Shown one piece after another: positions 1-5,714 of a stretch of DNA of 6,600 nucleotides; position 1 is the first letter of the stretch, and the number at the start of each line of letters is the position of its first letter. The DNA is from Candidatus Rhabdochlamydia sp. Lineage in GTDB: Bacteria > Chlamydiota > Chlamydiia > Chlamydiales > Rhabdochlamydiaceae. Under the pieces are notes generated by a model that was given only the letters and a program-made list of their open reading frames with translations, had not been told where the DNA came from and searched no databases. The translations under genes and the position numbers were made by a program. The DNA is taken from positions 1-6,600 of the forward strand of contig JASHWM010000011.1 in the NCBI GenBank assembly GCA_030044075.1, read 5' to 3'.

Positions 1-279
1 ACTGCAATCGAGTCGCCTGCAGAAGCGACCGGCTATGCAATCTTAAAAGACAAGATGAGTGAAGTCCTGGCGACTCTGACTGATCGAGAGAGAACTGTAT
101 TGATTGAGCGCTTCGGCCTTTTGGATGGAAAGCCAAAAACTCTCGAAGAAGTAGGGGTCCGATTTAAGGTAACCCGAGAGCGGGTTCGACAGATTGAGGC
201 AAAGGCCCTTCGTAAAATGCGCCATCCCACACGCGCTAAGCAACTTCAGGCCTTCCTCGACCTCCTGGAAGGTGAATAA
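1..279 (+). CDS. rpoD: RNA polymerase primary sigma factor, C-terminal part (5' end outside window)
   Basis: This is the C-terminal end of the housekeeping sigma factor, which directs RNA polymerase to promoter -10 and -35 elements. The frame is open from base 1 and ends at TAA 277-279, so 92 residues are visible and the start lies upstream. It is sigma-70 region 4: the [15 protein letters not shown] segment is region 4.1 (residues 26-40). TLEEVG, then [18 protein letters not shown] (residues 47-74), form the region 4.2 helix-turn-helix that reads the -35 element. The RPF-type ending AFLDLLE follows. The wording closely matches my recollection of chlamydial sigma-66 and is the best taxonomic marker here. 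The internal ATG at 55 is not the start, because conserved sequence continues upstream of it in frame. No terminator follows; the next base begins an antisense tRNA gene. Confidence 0.96.
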   Translation, partial: TAIESPAEATGYAILKDKMSEVLATLTDRERTVLIERFGLLDGKPKTLEEVGVRFKVTRERVRQIEAKALRKMRHPTRAKQLQAFLDLLEGE

Positions 280-352
280 TGGAGCGTATCGGAGTCGAAC
301 CGATGGCCTCAACAATGCCATTGTTGCGCTCTACCAACTGAGCTAACGCCCC
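280..352 (-). tRNA. tRNA-Ala (anticodon GGC)
   Basis: The reverse complement folds into a full 73-nt cloverleaf. The acceptor stem is GGGGCGT/ACGCTCC, the D-arm GCTC/GAGC has GG in its loop, the anticodon stem is CAACA/TGTTG, and the T-arm is ATCGG-TTCGACT-CCGAT. The loop ATGGCAT places anticodon GGC at 317-319, reading Ala GCC and GCU codons. The acceptor stem contains the G3:U70 wobble, the classical identity element for alanyl-tRNA synthetase, which independently supports the assignment. The discriminator is A73 (position 280), followed by TTA, so CCA is not encoded and must be added by a CCA-adding nucleotidyltransferase. The gene is convergent with rpoD and starts on the base after its stop codon. 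Confidence 0.97.
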
Positions 353-369
353 TCTTAGCGGAATGGTGA

Positions 370-398
370 ATTTTATAAGAACAATAACTAAAAAACAA
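370..398 (-). promoter_or_regulatory. Candidate promoter of the tRNA-Ala gene
   Basis: On the minus strand, TTGTTT (393-398) and TAAAAT (370-375) are separated by exactly 17 bp and resemble sigma-70 -35 and -10 hexamers. Initiation about 7 nt further on would give a short 5' leader of roughly 10 nt before the mature tRNA end at 352. An overlapping TATAAA is an alternative -10 with 15-bp spacing. The call rests on motif and placement only; the region is AT-rich, so chance matches are possible. Confidence 0.45.
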
Positions 399-411
399 GG
401 AAAAGGTACTT

Positions 412-440
412 TTGCAATTTATCGTGAGCTATGTTAGAAA
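412..440 (+). promoter_or_regulatory. Candidate promoter of the speE-aminotransferase-mreC operon
   Basis: TTGCAA (412-417) and TAGAAA (435-440), with a 17-bp spacer, form a weak sigma-70-like promoter ahead of the gene starting at 481. It points away from the tRNA promoter, with only 13 bp between the two -35 elements. Transcription from here would give a leader of about 34 nt. The -10 matches the consensus at only four of six positions, so this is tentative. No other good candidate lies between the tRNA and position 481. Confidence 0.3.
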
Positions 441-469
441 TCTCCAGTCCTAATACCTCCAAAACGAAA

Positions 470-474
470 AGGGG
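470..474 (+). promoter_or_regulatory. Ribosome binding site deciding the speE start
   Basis: AGGGG at 470-474 lies 6 nt upstream of the ATG at 481. The alternative in-frame ATG at 508 has only a T-rich, purine-poor stretch before it and no Shine-Dalgarno match. This supports translation from 481 and therefore inclusion of the hydrophobic leader. A CTCC at 457-460 could pair weakly with the GGGG, but that 4-bp stem includes a G-U pair and is probably not significant. Confidence 0.55.
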
Positions 475-480
475 CTTTGT

Positions 481-1383
481 ATGAAAATAATTTCTTTAAT
501 TTGTCTTATGGCTACTTCTTTTGTTTGCGCATTGGAAGAATATCAAGAAACGCTTCATAAGGACTGGAAGCAGACCTTTACTGTGACAAAAGTCCTTTAT
601 GAAGAGAAAAGCGAGTATGAGCATTTGATCATTTTTGAGAATCCAACGTTTGGGAGAGTGCTTGCATTGGACGGCAATATTCAGATCACCGAAGGCGATG
701 AGTTCATCTACCAGGAGATGATCTCCCATGTCCCCCTTCTTGCTCACGGCAATGCGAAAAAAGTATTGATTATTGGCGGCGGCGACGGGGCTGTCCTCCG
801 AAGGGTGCTTATGCACGACAATGTCGAAAAAGTCACTCTTGTAGAGATCGATGCCGCTGTTGTCGAGTTCAGTAAAAAATACCTGGGCTTTGTCTCTCAG
901 GGATCTTTTGGAGATCCAAGAGCTGAGGTCATCATTGAGGATGGGAGCAAGTACGTGAAGGAGACGGCAGAGCGTTTTGATGTGATCATATGCGATTCCC
1001 CAGATCCCGAAGGGCCAGCTGTCGTGCTCTTTACCCCCGAGTTCTATGGTGACTGTAAAGGTATCCTGAATGAGGGCGGGGTGTTTGTCAATCACTCGAG
1101 CGTTCCATTTTTGCAAGGGACAATTATTCAGGACAACTATCATTTTCTCTCGCAGGTTTTTAAAAATGTGGATTTTTATGTAGCGGCGGTCCCAACGTAT
1201 GTGGGAGGCTTCATGGCCTTTGGATTTTCTTCGGATAAAGACTATAGCGGCGTTAGACAAGAAGAATTATTGCAAAGACTTGAGCGAGTAAAAGGAAGGA
1301 TGCGTTATTATAATCCAAGGATCCACTTGGCAAGTTTTGCTTTGCCAGAATATATTATAAATTCGCTTATACCAAAGAATTGA
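481..1383 (+). CDS. speE: Spermidine synthase-like aminopropyltransferase with apparent N-terminal signal peptide
   Basis: The 300-residue protein belongs to the spermidine synthase (PAPT) family, which transfers the aminopropyl group of decarboxylated S-adenosylmethionine to an amine, usually putrescine. It aligns along its length with E. coli SpeE. Visible landmarks are the N-terminal domain with ETLH (23-26), FGRVLALDG (57-65) and DEFIYQEM (73-80); the nucleotide-binding GGGDG (99-103); VEID (121-124) and EDG (153-155); catalytic-site D172 and D175 in DSPDPEGP; PTY (238-240); and the C-terminal YYNP/H/FALPEY motif. Oddities: residues 1-17 look like a Sec signal peptide (MK, a hydrophobic core, then VCA before L18). 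The usual binding-site Trp and Gln are Y21 and H205, and E177 sits where a hydrophobic residue is common. It is the first gene of a three-gene operon. No speD or other polyamine gene is visible. Family is certain; substrate and location are not. Confidence 0.9.
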   Translation: MKIISLICLMATSFVCALEEYQETLHKDWKQTFTVTKVLYEEKSEYEHLIIFENPTFGRVLALDGNIQITEGDEFIYQEMISHVPLLAHGNAKKVLIIGGGDGAVLRRVLMHDNVEKVTLVEIDAAVVEFSKKYLGFVSQGSFGDPRAEVIIEDGSKYVKETAERFDVIICDSPDPEGPAVVLFTPEFYGDCKGILNEGGVFVNHSSVPFLQGTIIQDNYHFLSQVFKNVDFYVAAVPTYVGGFMAFGFSSDKDYSGVRQEELLQRLERVKGRMRYYNPRIHLASFALPEYIINSLIPKN

Positions 1384-1386
1384 GCT

Positions 1387-2571
1387 ATGTCACTCTTTTC
1401 TCATTTGAAGAACGTCGCACCGGATACAGTTTTTGGCCTGCAGGCCACGTATCGGCAAGATCCAAGAAAAGATAAGATCAACCTTGCCATCGGCGTTTAT
1501 CAAAACGAGGAAGGTCTTACGCCCACGATGCAAGCTGTCAATGTTGCCCAGGAGCGGCTTTTGCATGAAAATCCGTGCAGGGAGTATCTCCCGATTGACG
1601 GGTATCTCCCCTTCTTGCAACAGATAGGGGAGGTTGTCCTTGGAAAACAGCTGTGGGACCGCCTTCATGGGCACATGTATGTAGCGCAGACTATTGGCGG
1701 GACGGGCGCTCTTGCGATCGGCGGGCAACTTCTTGTGCAAAATGGAAAAAAAGAGATCTATATTCCACGGCCGACATGGGCAAACCATAAAGGTGTTTTT
1801 TCCGGATGCCAGATGAAGACCGAAGAGTATTTTTATTATGATTTCGAAAATAAAATTTTTGACTTCCACAAACTATACCGCAGCTTAGAGACGATCCCAG
1901 ACAAGAGCGTAGTGCTGCTCCATGGGGTGTGCCATAACCCAACGGGCCTTGATCTGTCTAAAGAAGAATGGTCGAAGCTGTGCGAGCTGTTTGTAGAAAA
2001 ATCTCTTTTTCCTTTTTTTGATTTTGCGTACCAGGGGTTTGGAAGGGGTTTGGAAGAGGACCGTGAAGCGATCGAGATTTTTGCATCAAGAAACATCCCT
2101 ATGTTCATCGCGACCTCTTATTCGAAAAATTTTGGCCTTTATGGAGACAGGGTCGGCGCCCTCTTTGTATTGACCGCTTCTTTGGAGGAAAAAGAGAACG
2201 TCGGTTCAAACATTCGCAAGATCATCAGAGAGAATTATTCCAATCCCCCTATGCATGGCGCTAGGATCGTCTCAAATATTTTATCCGATCCTTCTTTGAC
2301 CCTGATGTGGAAGAAGGAGCTTTCAAAAATGAGGGGACGTTCATCTGAGATGAGGCAGGAGTTCTTTAGAATGTTACAAGAACATTCTATCCAGGTGCCG
2401 GGACATGTCATGGGACTGTTTTGTTTTTTAGGGCTTTCTGAAGAGACCACTCGGGTGCTACGGGAAAAAGAAGGGCTATACCTTTCTTTCGATGGAAGGA
2501 TGAATGTCACTGGGTTGAACAAAAGAAACATCGAAAAAGTTGTTAAAAAAGTTGTTGAGGTAATGAAATGA
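1387..2571 (+). CDS. tyrB: Class I aspartate/aromatic amino acid aminotransferase (PLP-dependent)
   Basis: The 394-residue protein matches the AspC/TyrB subgroup of fold-type I aminotransferases in length and motifs. These enzymes exchange amino groups between aspartate or aromatic amino acids and 2-oxoglutarate in the cytosol. Key residues are present: GGTGAL phosphate-binding loop (104-109), W131 stacking on PLP, N184 in HNPTG, D212 and Y215 in DFAYQG, Schiff-base lysine K247 in SYSKNFG, phosphate-binding R255, and substrate carboxylate arginines R281 (IRENYSNPP) and R371 (GRMNVTG). Having both arginines favours dicarboxylic substrates, with aromatic ones possible; aspC is the alternative name. 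It starts 3 bp after the speE stop without a good Shine-Dalgarno, so translational coupling to speE is likely. Its stop overlaps the mreC start (ATGA). From memory, C. trachomatis has the same tyrB-CT638 neighbour pair. Confidence 0.93.
   Translation: MSLFSHLKNVAPDTVFGLQATYRQDPRKDKINLAIGVYQNEEGLTPTMQAVNVAQERLLHENPCREYLPIDGYLPFLQQIGEVVLGKQLWDRLHGHMYVAQTIGGTGALAIGGQLLVQNGKKEIYIPRPTWANHKGVFSGCQMKTEEYFYYDFENKIFDFHKLYRSLETIPDKSVVLLHGVCHNPTGLDLSKEEWSKLCELFVEKSLFPFFDFAYQGFGRGLEEDREAIEIFASRNIPMFIATSYSKNFGLYGDRVGALFVLTASLEEKENVGSNIRKIIRENYSNPPMHGARIVSNILSDPSLTLMWKKELSKMRGRSSEMRQEFFRMLQEHSIQVPGHVMGLFCFLGLSEETTRVLREKEGLYLSFDGRMNVTGLNKRNIEKVVKKVVEVMK
2534..2557 (+). repeat. Short imperfect 12-bp tandem duplication at the aminotransferase 3' end
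   Basis: Two 12-bp units starting AAAAAGTTGTT (2534-2545 and 2546-2557) match at 11 of 12 positions and encode a repeated KVVKKVV-like stretch in the last helix of the aminotransferase. The second unit ends at the GAGG (2557-2560) that serves as the mreC ribosome binding site. It is probably a slippage product with no specific function. Confidence 0.6.
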
Positions 2572-3710
2572 GGCGGATCAATTATCAGCCTTATCTGTTT
2601 TTATTTTTATTGCTCACCCTCGTGCTTTCTCTGCCAAAAAAAACAACGCAAAAATTGCGGTTCATGGTGATGAGCTCATTTACCCCTCCTCTGGAATGGA
2701 TGCAGAAAGACAGCAGTTTGGCAACTGATCTGATTGCACAAAAAGTTGTGATCGAGAACAAGGTGCTGGAAGAGCAGCTTCAAAGTGTAAAAGAGTGGCT
2801 TACCTTTGAAGAGAGGATTGAAGAACAGGTCCAAAGGCTCAAACAAATCCAGCACGTCAAAGAGGATGATCTTTTCTGGCGGGATTTTTTTCGGCGAAGG
2901 AGTGAAGACCTCCGCAACATCCTTGACCTGCAGATGCAGGCCGTGCCTGCAAAAGTGATTTTTCGCGACCCAAGCTCGTGGAGCAGTTTTATATGGATCA
3001 ATGTTGGCGAGAAAGAAAACGAGGCCCTTGGAAGAGCAGTGGTTGCAAAAAACAGCCCTGTAGTGATTGGAGATGCGATTGTAGGGGTGATCGAAGAAGT
3101 AGGGTACCAACAATCCCAGGTGAGGTTGATTACCGATTCAAGGCTTGTCCCAAGTGTAAGGGCAACAAGAGGCGGACAGCAAGACCGCTATCTTCTAGAG
3201 CATCTCGATGTAGTGCTACGTCAGCTTGAACTGAGGGACGATCTATTTGCTTCTAAAGAAAAAGAAGGCGCCTTCTTCGAGATGATCACATCATTGAAGC
3301 AGCGGCTTGAATCACAAGTCAGGGACCGTTTCCTCGCAAAAGGAGAGCTCTTTGGAAGCAGCGACTCTCTTTGGCGCTGCAGGGGAAATGTGTTGAAAGG
3401 AGTTGGCTTCAATTATGACTTCTCTGACGAAGAGGGAGAAGCAAGGGACCTGAGGACTGGAGAACTTTTAAGGCAGGGGACATATGTCGACCCTATTCCC
3501 CTTCTTAAACTCGGCGACCTCCTAGTCACAACAGGATATGATGGGATTTTCCCTTCCGGGTTTAGAGTTGCGATCGTCTCAAAAATTGAAAAGCTTCGCG
3601 AAGGGGCCTCTTCTTACGAAATAGAGGCGGAAGCGCTTGCCGGGAACTTCCTTGAAATCAAACAGGTCTTTGTCCTGCCACCAGTTTCTCTTGTACCGGT
3701 TGAGAACTAA
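2568..3710 (+). CDS. mreC: Rod shape-determining protein MreC-like (CT638-type)
   Basis: MreC is a bitopic inner-membrane scaffold that links cytoplasmic MreB to periplasmic peptidoglycan synthases. In chlamydiae, which lack FtsZ, MreB-based machinery drives division. This 380-residue protein has the MreC order: a short basic N-terminus, one membrane segment (about 8-22), a probable coiled coil (about 45-125, with LEEQLQSVKEWL and RIEEQVQRLKQI), and a first beta domain from DPSSW (134-138) through GDAIVGVIEEVG (168-179) and LITDSRLVPSVRA (187-199). The second beta domain contains KLGDLLVTTGYDGIFPSGF (314-332). Between the domains lies a mostly helical insertion (about 202-268) and a second acidic extension (about 281-305) absent from E. 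coli MreC. The start ATG overlaps the aminotransferase stop (ATGA) and has GAGG 7 nt upstream. The stop overlaps the convergent gene's stop. mreB and mreD are not nearby. Confidence 0.88.
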   Translation: MRRINYQPYLFLFLLLTLVLSLPKKTTQKLRFMVMSSFTPPLEWMQKDSSLATDLIAQKVVIENKVLEEQLQSVKEWLTFEERIEEQVQRLKQIQHVKEDDLFWRDFFRRRSEDLRNILDLQMQAVPAKVIFRDPSSWSSFIWINVGEKENEALGRAVVAKNSPVVIGDAIVGVIEEVGYQQSQVRLITDSRLVPSVRATRGGQQDRYLLEHLDVVLRQLELRDDLFASKEKEGAFFEMITSLKQRLESQVRDRFLAKGELFGSSDSLWRCRGNVLKGVGFNYDFSDEEGEARDLRTGELLRQGTYVDPIPLLKLGDLLVTTGYDGIFPSGFRVAIVSKIEKLREGASSYEIEAEALAGNFLEIKQVFVLPPVSLVPVEN

Positions 3711-4576
3711 TCGTTTTGCGGCTTGCAGGCAATGCCAAGGGCCTCAAGGTTGGACTTCCATACCTTATCAAGGGCATCGCCTCTTTCAGTGAATGTGCGT
3801 ACAAAATCTTGTTTTTTTTGATGATCGAGATAACTAAAGTCAGGGTGCGCAAAGCTTTCGCTGTCGATCTCAGCATGAGAACCTGTCAACAATACTTTCC
3901 CGGAGGTGGGATTGTTCTGATAAAGAATGCTCTCGGGTAGATTCACAGAAGAGATCTCCGATGATCTTATTGGGTTAAAATTTCTTGTTTCTTGAAGGAT
4001 TGAATAGCGAGATCGGTAGCTTTGATAAAAAGACAAGGCTGTAGTGTTTGGATATTCATGTGGACTGATAAAGAAGGCGCCATTTTTGTGGAACAATGGA
4101 TAGGTCATATTTAGGGAAGGGTAGGCGACCTGTATCGTCCGGCAGTTTTGTGAATCGACCAGATAGTTGATATCAAATAGGGGCGCTGCCGCAATCCCTG
4201 GATAAAGCGACAGTCCTAGCAGATCAGATTGATATTCTAGGATGGTTCCTGGGCTTGGCGCCTGTGCAAGGGCGCTGCATCCTAAAATCCCTCCGGCGCA
4301 AATCCCAAAGTAGGCAGCGCCTCTTTCATTTACTGTTTTTTGGATCAAATTTGCTTGCTCCTTAAGCCCGCTCCACATGTAGATTGCATTCCCCCCGCCA
4401 ACACCAATCATTGATGTAGGACGAAAATAATCTAATGCCCATGAACAGTTGTAGGGATTGAACTCTATGATCTGGTACCTGCGTGTATCGACATGCTCCT
4501 CAAGATGCCTTTTAAAAGAATCCTGGCAAACTTCCGATGCTCCCGTGCCGCTATAAATTAATATTTGCGAGCTCAT
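3707..4576 (-). CDS. BPL_N-domain protein, class I glutamine amidotransferase-like fold
   Basis: This 289-residue protein resembles the BPL_N family, named after the N-terminal region of eukaryotic biotin-protein ligase, whose fold is like class I glutamine amidotransferases. Supporting motifs are the N-terminal strand ILIYSGTGAS (5-14), the glycine-rich GVGGGNAIYMW (58-68), the nucleophile-elbow GICAGG with C93 (91-96), and GSHAEID near the C-terminus, supplying H234 and E236 of a likely Cys-His-Glu triad. There is no biotin ligase catalytic domain and no synthetase domain, so it is not itself a biotin ligase; its reaction and substrate are unknown. No signal peptide is evident with this start. 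The ATG at 4576 is chosen because AGGAAG (4580-4585) lies just upstream; an in-frame TTG at 4630 lacks one. It is the last gene of the minus-strand cluster, 76 bp after a glycerophosphotransferase-like gene, and overlaps the mreC stop by 4 bp. Confidence 0.8.
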   Translation of the reverse strand: MSSQILIYSGTGASEVCQDSFKRHLEEHVDTRRYQIIEFNPYNCSWALDYFRPTSMIGVGGGNAIYMWSGLKEQANLIQKTVNERGAAYFGICAGGILGCSALAQAPSPGTILEYQSDLLGLSLYPGIAAAPLFDINYLVDSQNCRTIQVAYPSLNMTYPLFHKNGAFFISPHEYPNTTALSFYQSYRSRYSILQETRNFNPIRSSEISSVNLPESILYQNNPTSGKVLLTGSHAEIDSESFAHPDFSYLDHQKKQDFVRTFTERGDALDKVWKSNLEALGIACKPQND

Positions 4577-4579
4577 TTT

Positions 4580-4660
4580 CTTCCTAATTATTAGTCGGAA
4601 AATATTACTATAAATTCGCGTTTTAAACAATGTTGATTAAGTAGATTTTGAATTAGGAAG
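4580..4660 (-). promoter_or_regulatory. 10-bp perfect inverted repeat enclosing the BPL_N gene's ribosome binding site
   Basis: In the minus-strand transcript, CTTCCTAATT (4660-4651), which spans the stop codon of the upstream gene, is perfectly complementary to AATTAGGAAG (4589-4580), which contains the Shine-Dalgarno sequence of the BPL_N gene. Sixty-one bases separate the arms. In read-through mRNA the pairing would hide the ribosome binding site unless a ribosome terminating at 4653-4655 covers the first arm. The repeat is directly visible; the regulatory role is inferred. Confidence 0.45.
4602..4630 (-). promoter_or_regulatory. Candidate internal promoter for the BPL_N gene
   Basis: On the minus strand, TTGTTT (4625-4630) and TAATAT (4602-4607) are exactly 17 bp apart, within the 76-bp gap before the ATG at 4576. 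Initiation near 4595 would give a leader of about 19 nt that keeps the AGGAAG ribosome binding site but lacks the upstream arm of the inverted repeat. Both hexamers are imperfect and the gap is AT-rich, so this is suggestive only. Confidence 0.33.
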
Positions 4661-5714
4661 GATTCAAGATTAAATTATTAAGTTTGTTCTTTAACTCAAT
4701 AGGACCTGGGGCCGTAGAAAAAGTATAGCGGCAGGTCTCCGTTCTTGCTTTTGAGAGCTCCTGAGAGTTTTTTTGAATGTTGTTTTCTATGAAAGGATAG
4801 ATGTTTTCTTGGCCAGGAGGAATTTCCATGCCGCACCTGTGGAGGAAGCGTCCCTTTTCATCTTTTGTTTTGGCTGTGTTAAAGAAGAACATTGGTTTGT
4901 CGAACGCAAGGAAGTCGTAGCCGACAGAAGAAAAGTCTCCCACGTAGCAGTCCACTTTGGAAAGAAGCGGGTAGATCGGCGGGAATTCGAGCAAAAATAA
5001 AGTGTTTGGGAAGTTCTCATATTTTCCAACCAGATGCCAGGTTTGAGAAGGAAAATGGTCTTCAAGGAAAGGATGGGGCTTGATCACCAAGTTGTAAGAG
5101 GTGTTTTTTTCGATGAGATTTTCGCAATCAGAAAAAAAAGAGGAGTCGTATTCATGGGTTGGATAAGTAGGCGCGTACAGGATCGTCTTCTTGTTTGGGT
5201 CCAGTTTAGAAAAAACATGTTGATGGGCAAGATCGTCATAAAACTGCTTATGTTTTAGATAATAGGTAAAACGATAATTCCCGGTCGTGATGACCTCTCT
5301 TGTCTTCTCAAAAAGTCCATTTTTTTTGATGTGGGACAGCATCTGCTCCCCATAAACCAGGGAAATGTCCTGGGGCGGGTGGTCTCCTTTTTTTAAAGAA
5401 TGCCCTTTATCGGAATTCCCATGGGGGCAGTAGACAAAACGAGGTTTTTTTTGGCCCATAGAGCCAAACAGGTTGTCTAATTCGGCGCTTAAAAATATCC
5501 CGGACTGCAGGATCATATCAAAAGAGGAGAGATACTCGATTGTCAGTTCTTCGAGGAGCTTGAAAATCACGTTTGTTTGCGGATAGAACTTCTTTGCCAA
5601 ATCAAAAGTTTTTTCTTCCACAACGATCAATGGAATATCTAGATAAGCGGAAAGAACCCCTATGTGGTCAAGGTGGGTCGAAGGGCCTGTTAGAATGGCG
5701 ACAAGGTTATGCAT
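4653..5714 (-). CDS. CDP-glycerol glycerophosphotransferase-like (TagB/TagF family) protein, complete paralogue
   Basis: The 353-residue protein resembles the CDP-glycerol:glycerophosphotransferase family (Glyphos_transf, GT-B-like fold), which transfers polyol phosphate from a CDP-polyol to a membrane-linked acceptor. Its length fits the single-domain TagB type. Motifs in order are CPHGNSDKG (96-104), with H98 where TagF has its first catalytic His; YGEQM (121-125); TGNYRFTYY (144-152); ILYAPTY (178-184); IKPHP (211-215), with H214 as the second expected His; and FPPIYPLL...YVGDFSSVGYDF (244-268), the donor-phosphate-binding SS-x-x-DF region. No membrane segment or signal peptide is seen, so it probably acts at the inner face of the inner membrane. 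It lies 11 bp after a paralogue sharing nearly all these motifs. No good Shine-Dalgarno precedes the ATG; translational coupling is likely. Chlamydiae are not known for teichoic acids, so the product is unknown; a lipid- or LPS-linked glycan is a guess. Confidence 0.82.
   Translation of the reverse strand: MHNLVAILTGPSTHLDHIGVLSAYLDIPLIVVEEKTFDLAKKFYPQTNVIFKLLEELTIEYLSSFDMILQSGIFLSAELDNLFGSMGQKKPRFVYCPHGNSDKGHSLKKGDHPPQDISLVYGEQMLSHIKKNGLFEKTREVITTGNYRFTYYLKHKQFYDDLAHQHVFSKLDPNKKTILYAPTYPTHEYDSSFFSDCENLIEKNTSYNLVIKPHPFLEDHFPSQTWHLVGKYENFPNTLFLLEFPPIYPLLSKVDCYVGDFSSVGYDFLAFDKPMFFFNTAKTKDEKGRFLHRCGMEIPPGQENIYPFIENNIQKNSQELSKARTETCRYTFSTAPGPIELKNKLNNLILNPS

Larger units (their letters stand above)
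353..480. other. Intergenic region between the tRNA and the speE operon
   Basis: This 128-bp stretch holds the divergent promoter candidates and the speE ribosome binding site. It contains an A-rich tract (390-405) that could act as an UP element in either direction. I see no coding sequence, no riboswitch-like fold and no hairpin with a T-run that could terminate rpoD transcripts coming through the tRNA gene. Confidence 0.6.

Noticed and set aside
251..272. CCTTCC/GGAAGG inverted repeat with 10-nt loop near the rpoD stop, considered as a terminator
   Set aside because: It lies inside the rpoD coding sequence and neither strand has a T-run after it; the stem is only 6 bp.
43..321. Minus-strand open frame across the rpoD end and tRNA gene
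   Set aside because: It overlaps both a conserved sigma factor region and a complete tRNA; the protein shows no family feature.
456..474. CCTCC...GGGG hairpin in the speE leader as an RNA switch
   Set aside because: Only four pairs form, one of them G-U, across a 10-nt loop; too weak to support regulation.
496..1260. Long open frame of 254 codons on the minus strand
   Set aside because: It lies wholly antisense to the clearly conserved spermidine synthase gene, has no recognisable motif and no ribosome binding site; it is a shadow.
3801..3820. T-rich run downstream of mreC on the plus strand, considered as a terminator
   Set aside because: No GC-rich hairpin precedes it, and it lies inside the convergent coding gene, where it encodes lysine-rich sequence.
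3707..4576. Interpretation as biotin-protein ligase (birA)
   Set aside because: Only the amidotransferase-like region is present; no GRGRxG-type biotinoyl-AMP binding motif or catalytic ligase domain can be seen.
4576..4630. Extended start of the BPL_N gene at a TTG, adding 18 residues
   Set aside because: There is no ribosome binding site at the TTG; the extension overlaps the promoter candidate, while the ATG at 4576 has AGGAAG just upstream.
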